The translations under genes were made by a program, and so were the position numbers. The notes under the pieces are model-generated. The model was not told where the DNA came from, did no database searches, and saw only the letters and a list, made by a program, of their open reading frames with translations. Positions 58,855 through 64,000 of a stretch of DNA of 64,000 nt are shown here, piece after piece; within the stretch, counting starts at the first letter, position 1; the number at the start of each line of letters is the position of its first letter. The DNA is taken from positions 104,466,798 through 104,530,797 of the forward strand of contig OZ025239.1 in assembly GCA_964019155.1 (NCBI GenBank), given 5' to 3'. This DNA comes from Osedax fenrisi (Eukaryota > Annelida > Polychaeta > Sabellida > Siboglinidae).

Positions 58855-60215
58855 CTACGGTAAAGGTGAACAGGAATACATTTTTTTGAAATTTTAGTAT
58901 AAAACGAAAGTTAAAATCTTATGTTCTAATACAAACAAATAAATCTATACAAAATGTGACCAAATTTGGAAAAGTTTTGACTAATCGCCCTTTCAAATTT
59001 AAGTATAATTTTAAATGAAAAAGTTTTGATGAAACTCATTCTTTATCTTATAATATTTAGTTATATAATAAAATACTTCTAAATCATAAATTTAAAAATA
59101 AAATCCTAGACATTTCGAGGAATTTTCTAGAATTGTAAAAATATATATATATATATATAATATAAATATGTTATAACTAAATAAACTCATTATTTACAAC
59201 AAAAGAATTAGTTTTTTCAACAACAAAAGGGCATGTTTTTTTACTAGAAATTTTGCAAAATTTGTATGCTTAAAATAAATATTAGTTCGATAACATTCAT
59301 AACTGTATATTGCTTACTTTACCAATCGATAGTAAATTTTTATTAACAAAATTTACCATTGACACAATATTTAATTACGATATATATTTTTGGTTATATA
59401 TTATATAGTTTGCTGCAAATTATCTTTAAAGTTATTTTAATGAAACTTTGACGGTCTGGAATAAAAACTAAATTAAAATAAAATCTGATATATTTATTAT
59501 ACTTAGAATTCAAATATCTATATGATACAAACTATCCCTACATATTTTTTCACCATCATTTATTTATATTTAGAGGTATGTATATAACAATAATTATTAT
59601 TATTGTCATCAAAATAAGTTTTCAATAATATACAGACATCATTGATTGTACATACATTTTGTTATATTTGTTTTATAACTATATAATATTGCACACCTGA
59701 TAGTCATAGCACTCAAGTAGTATACATTCCATATAGGTATTACATATCAAATGTACGTAAAACTTATAAACATTGGCAATATGACATTGCCACTTACTAA
59801 TTATATCATGTGTGTGAAATTGCATAGAATTGTGTAATAATAAAATGACAAATTTGAGAATCTTGTTTTATAATATTACATCGCATATTTATGTTATATA
59901 ATATATACCATAACAGAATAAATATTATTTAAAAATAAATTATAATAATTTGTATACATATATGTACAAATAATTTTTATCATTTAAGTTTCTATATTTG
60001 TTAAAGATGTTCGATTAACACTTATTAAGATTGATATACATTAATAGATATTTAGATTTCTAATTATTTCTATACTTAATTAATCCTTTGCCAAAGATTA
60101 TTAAATAAGCATTGGTGTAGTTTACCCCACTATCGTTTCTAGTTTTATCATCTTCCTCTTTTAGTATAAAAATTTAATATAATACATTTTAATTATATCT
60201 CTACATATTTTACAG

Positions 60216-60268
60216 CTATCAAACTACTAAAGAGGGATATCGTGTTTGCCGCAAGTCTCTATTTTTAA
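60216..60268 (+). pseudogene. Third copy of the MTR4 terminal coding exon (array unit 3)
   Basis: This is another identical copy of the 53-bp last exon, 4050 bp after the copy in unit 2. Acceptor, phase, stop and the adjacent AATAAA are intact. It is an orphan 3' exon unless very long MTR4 transcripts reach it. Confidence 0.9.
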
Positions 60269-62337
60269 AATAAAATATTTTAAAAACTTCTTATTCTCAT
60301 ACGTACATCATTTATATTAGTCATTTCAAGTAAAAAGTACTTATAAGATATATATTTATGAATACCATATATCTATATATATCTAAATGAATGTATCAAA
60401 TATTATTAATAACATAAATTAATTATATAATTTATATTATTGATGTATTGCATGAATAATATTTAATATTTTTAAATTAAATTATTAATCTAATTAATAA
60501 ATATCACATTTTATAACAAATATAATCTCAATTAAATTTTAAAATGGATTTAACATATATATAAATAGTAAACTAAAATACCATGAGATTCTAATTTGTA
60601 CTTATTCTTAAATATAACTATGTGTTGTATTAATAATGTAATTATTGTAAAGAATAACAAGACAGGTTGGTATAAGTAATAGTATATTGTTATTAGCTTA
60701 CAAACTTCTAAGTGTCATTCGATAAATTCTGGAATCAAATTAACAAAATATTCCTTTTATTGAATCCATTTTAACTATATAAATAATATTTTATTAATTT
60801 TAATATAAATATATTCGATTCTAAATAAGATTTAATTATAAAACCATTGATATATTATTGTAAATATTCTATAATATGATACATATTTTTTAATAATAAT
60901 TATATAATTTATACTTATTAAAATTGTTACCCATAACTAACTTGCTTATCTGATAGATCTAAAACCTCTAATAGTTGTATAGATATTCAAAGAAAATAAT
61001 TCAACAACTGCAAAGTAAGATACATTCTGAAATCTGATTGATGAAGATGATTCATTATTTGTTTACTCAAATATATCACATAAATATTTGTCAATTTTAT
61101 TCTATAATTTCAATAAATAATATTTGTTTTGATTAGAGATATTTGAAATATTATAACTTTTTAAACCCCTATAATACACAAATAATGTAATATAAAGCAA
61201 ATCCTAATCAAAAACTATTAATTATAATGAAATTCTATATAAAATAATTTTTTCAGATGTTGTAAAAACAGGTCTTTGAAATAATAAAAACCTATTTTCT
61301 ATATAATTAAACCTAATATTGTATAATCCATTAATATATCATAGATTATGTAATATAAAACTTTATAAAAAATACTATATTACATGTATCATAATTATAG
61401 GATTATACAATATTTTCATTAATTTGTAATTTATTGATACATTTTTTTAATATATATTGAAATCTAAATATATTTTTATTAATTATATATATCCAAGCCC
61501 TATATTACATTTCGCGAAAAGATTTAAAATAAATATCACATATTTCATTTCTTCATTATGTAAAGGACACTATATAAAAAATTCTCAAATGTTTATAAGT
61601 TAACAAAAAACGTTATTTTACATATTAAATTTCACAGTAATTAACCAATTAGTAATTTTCAAATTCATTTCTAATGTATATATAATATATATATAAATAA
61701 ACAGTTATTATCTCAATAACATTAATACATTAAATTATTACCTTTTTAAACACACTAATAGAGATATATTTATTTGTATTTATTTAGATGTATTTATATG
61801 TTTATATACAATACCACAAATATTCTGCTAATTAGGAAATTATTAATTTCAAATAAATTTGTGAAAGCACCCTAAATTAATTATTTACATGTAAGCCCAG
61901 GTAATGAAACATTGTATTGATCCTCATAAATTGTTAAATAGCTAAATATAATATATATATATATTTAACATAATTATTTTCACAATGGTAACATTTAGTT
62001 TTAAATTTAATTCTAATAAACTATAATGATACATATGAACTATACCATGTAATACAATTAGTAAAAAAAATATCTCATTTCATATTGGAAACATAACAAA
62101 TAAATATTAACTCAGTATATCAATTATTTTCCTACAAAATTAATTGTTATTTTAAATAAATTAATAGAAATGTGTTCTTTAATTGTTTATAATAAATAAC
62201 TTTATTTATCTCATATTATTTAAATCTAACTATATTATTAAAAAAGTAAGTAATATTTTTAAGATAATTTAATTGGTATTGAATAATATTTACAAATATA
62301 CAAAATATACATTAAGAGGTGGTCACTTATTAATCAA

Positions 62338-62907
62338 TTATTCACTGATATCCATATCATTATCACTAATAGGTTCCTGTCGTATTTCGATATCGATTGG
62401 TTTGTATACAAATGGTTCTGTAATCATGGCACGCAGTCGTCTCAGCTCTTCTTCAGGATCTAGTTTCTCTTTCTTTATTTTTATTTTCTTGATATTCATC
62501 ACGTGAGTCGAAGCTCCGCCTCCAAACACGCATCCACCAGCTGGTGCCCTCTGGCGTCTATTTCGTCGGTTAGTATCGGGTGATATCTCACTGCGAACAC
62601 TTTCAGCTGCAGGTTTTTCAGCTTTAGCAAGCTGACGGTCATATGATCTAGATATGACGAATGATAATGTATTAATAAAACTTAGTTTTTAATAATTATA
62701 ATTAATTATTTAACAACTCACTACTTCAATAATAACCTGCGTTTATGTTTACGCTCTCGAGAATGAGCCTGTTGTCCATCACGTGACCTAGATCTGCGAT
62801 GATAGCGGCGGCTCTCCCTGCTGCGAGACCTATTACGATGCCTATTCGGGCTCCTGCGATGGTGGTCTCTGCTTCTAGATCTCCGATGCCGGTTTCTACT
62901 TCTAGAC
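62338..62907 (-). CDS. RS-domain protein, last two coding exons (unit 3 copy)
   Basis: Exons 62737-62907 and 62338-62647 form the rightmost complete copy in the window. If the upstream exons lie to the right of the array and no further unit intervenes, this copy would be the one spliced into the normal mRNA. A fourth unit starts at about 63611, however, so the functional copy may lie outside the window. Phase and motifs are as in the unit 1 copy. Confidence 0.75.
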
Positions 62908-64000
62908 CTACGGTAAAGGTGAACAGGAATACATTTTTTTGAAATTTTAGTATAAAACGAAAGTTAAAATCTTATGTTCTAATACAAACAAATAAATCTA
63001 TACAAAATGTGACCAAATTTGGAAAAGTTTTGACTAATCGCCCTTTCAAATTTAAGTATAATTTTAAATGAAAAAGTTTTGATGAAACTCATTCTTTATC
63101 TTATAATATTTAGTTATATAATAAAATACTTCTAAATCATAAATTTAAAAATAAAATCCTAGACATTTCGAGGAATTTTCTAGAATTGTAAAAATATATA
63201 TATATATATATAATATAAATATGTTATAACTAAATAAACTCATTATTTACAACAAAAGAATTAGTTTTTTCAACAACAAAAGGGCATGTTTTTTTACTAG
63301 AAATTTTGCAAAATTTGTATGCTTAAAATAAATATTAGTTCGATAACATTCATAACTGTATATTGCTTACTTTACCAATCGATAGTAAATTTTTATTAAC
63401 AAAATTTACCATTGACACAATATTTAATTACGATATATATTTTTGGTTATATATTATATAGTTTGCTGCAAATTATCTTTAAAGTTATTTTAATGAAACT
63501 TTGACGGTCTGGAATAAAAACTAAATTAAAATAAAATCTGATATATTTATTATACTTAGAATTCAAATATCTATATGATACAAACTATCCCTACATATTT
63601 TTTCACCATCATTTATTTATATTTAGAGGTATGTATATAACAATAATTATTATTATTGTCATCAAAATAAGTTTTCAATAATATACAGACATCATTGATT
63701 GTACATACATTTTGTTATATTTGTTTTATAACTATATAATATTGCACACCTGATAGTCATAGCACTCAAGTAGTATACATTCCATATAGGTATTACATAT
63801 CAAATGTACGTAAAACTTATAAACATTGGCAATATGACATTGCCACTTACTAATTATATCATGTGTGTGAAATTGCATAGAATTGTGTAATAATAAAATG
63901 ACAAATTTGAGAATCTTGTTTTATAATATTACATCGCATATTTATGTTATATAATATATACCATAACAGAATAAATATTATTTAAAAATAAATTATAATA

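Overview
The window reads as nuclear DNA of an invertebrate animal. It is very AT-rich, full of (AT)n tracts and small DNA transposons, and has GT-AG introns and LINEs of metazoan type. One clear host gene is present: MTR4 (MTREX/SKIV2L2), the exosome-associated RNA helicase. It runs on the + strand from 31571 to 52165 in 24 exons, giving 3030 nt of CDS (1009 aa), and every exon phase fits. Its exons are visibly richer in G+C than their introns. The lineage cannot be fixed from one gene; a sponge or another non-bilaterian animal is only a guess.

Layout. Positions 1-31570 hold no host gene I can support. They carry microsatellites, a CpG-rich island (about 1500-1840), a 1.5-kb hAT-type element with a perfect 8-bp target duplication (4584-6091), two copies of a 0.9-kb TA-flanked element (6220-7113 and 17110-18039), a decayed RTE-like LINE (about 7600-9960), a pogo-like element with remnants of the transposase DNA-binding domain (13239-14334), a probable SINE (about 11900-12131), two small TAGGGG-ended MITEs, and a nearly complete CR1/L2-type LINE on the - strand (about 24157-28690). 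That LINE has a PHD-finger ORF1, an endonuclease and a reverse transcriptase. A 558-bp element built of CGACGCTTTTGG-type repeats (29071-29628) and 38-bp palindromes near 31.1-31.3 kb follow.

From 31571 to 52165 lies MTR4. Its introns hold TTAA-flanked elements (introns 18, 20 and 23), a fold-back hairpin, a SINE relative, a LINE tail and several arrays that run right up to 3' splice sites. Introns 3 and 8 carry long (TAC)n and (AGT)n arrays that are reverse complements and flank exons 4-8.

From 51455 to the end of the window is a head-to-tail array of a unit of about 4.05 kb (three full copies and the start of a fourth). Each unit carries the last coding exon of MTR4 (+ strand) and, facing it, the last two coding exons of an RS-domain protein gene (- strand). 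The 3' ends of two convergent genes have therefore been amplified together. MTR4 can end in unit 1, and the RS gene, whose upstream exons lie beyond the right edge, can end in whichever unit is rightmost. Inner units would be surplus 3'-end cassettes. This is the most unusual structure here, and an assembly artefact has to be excluded.
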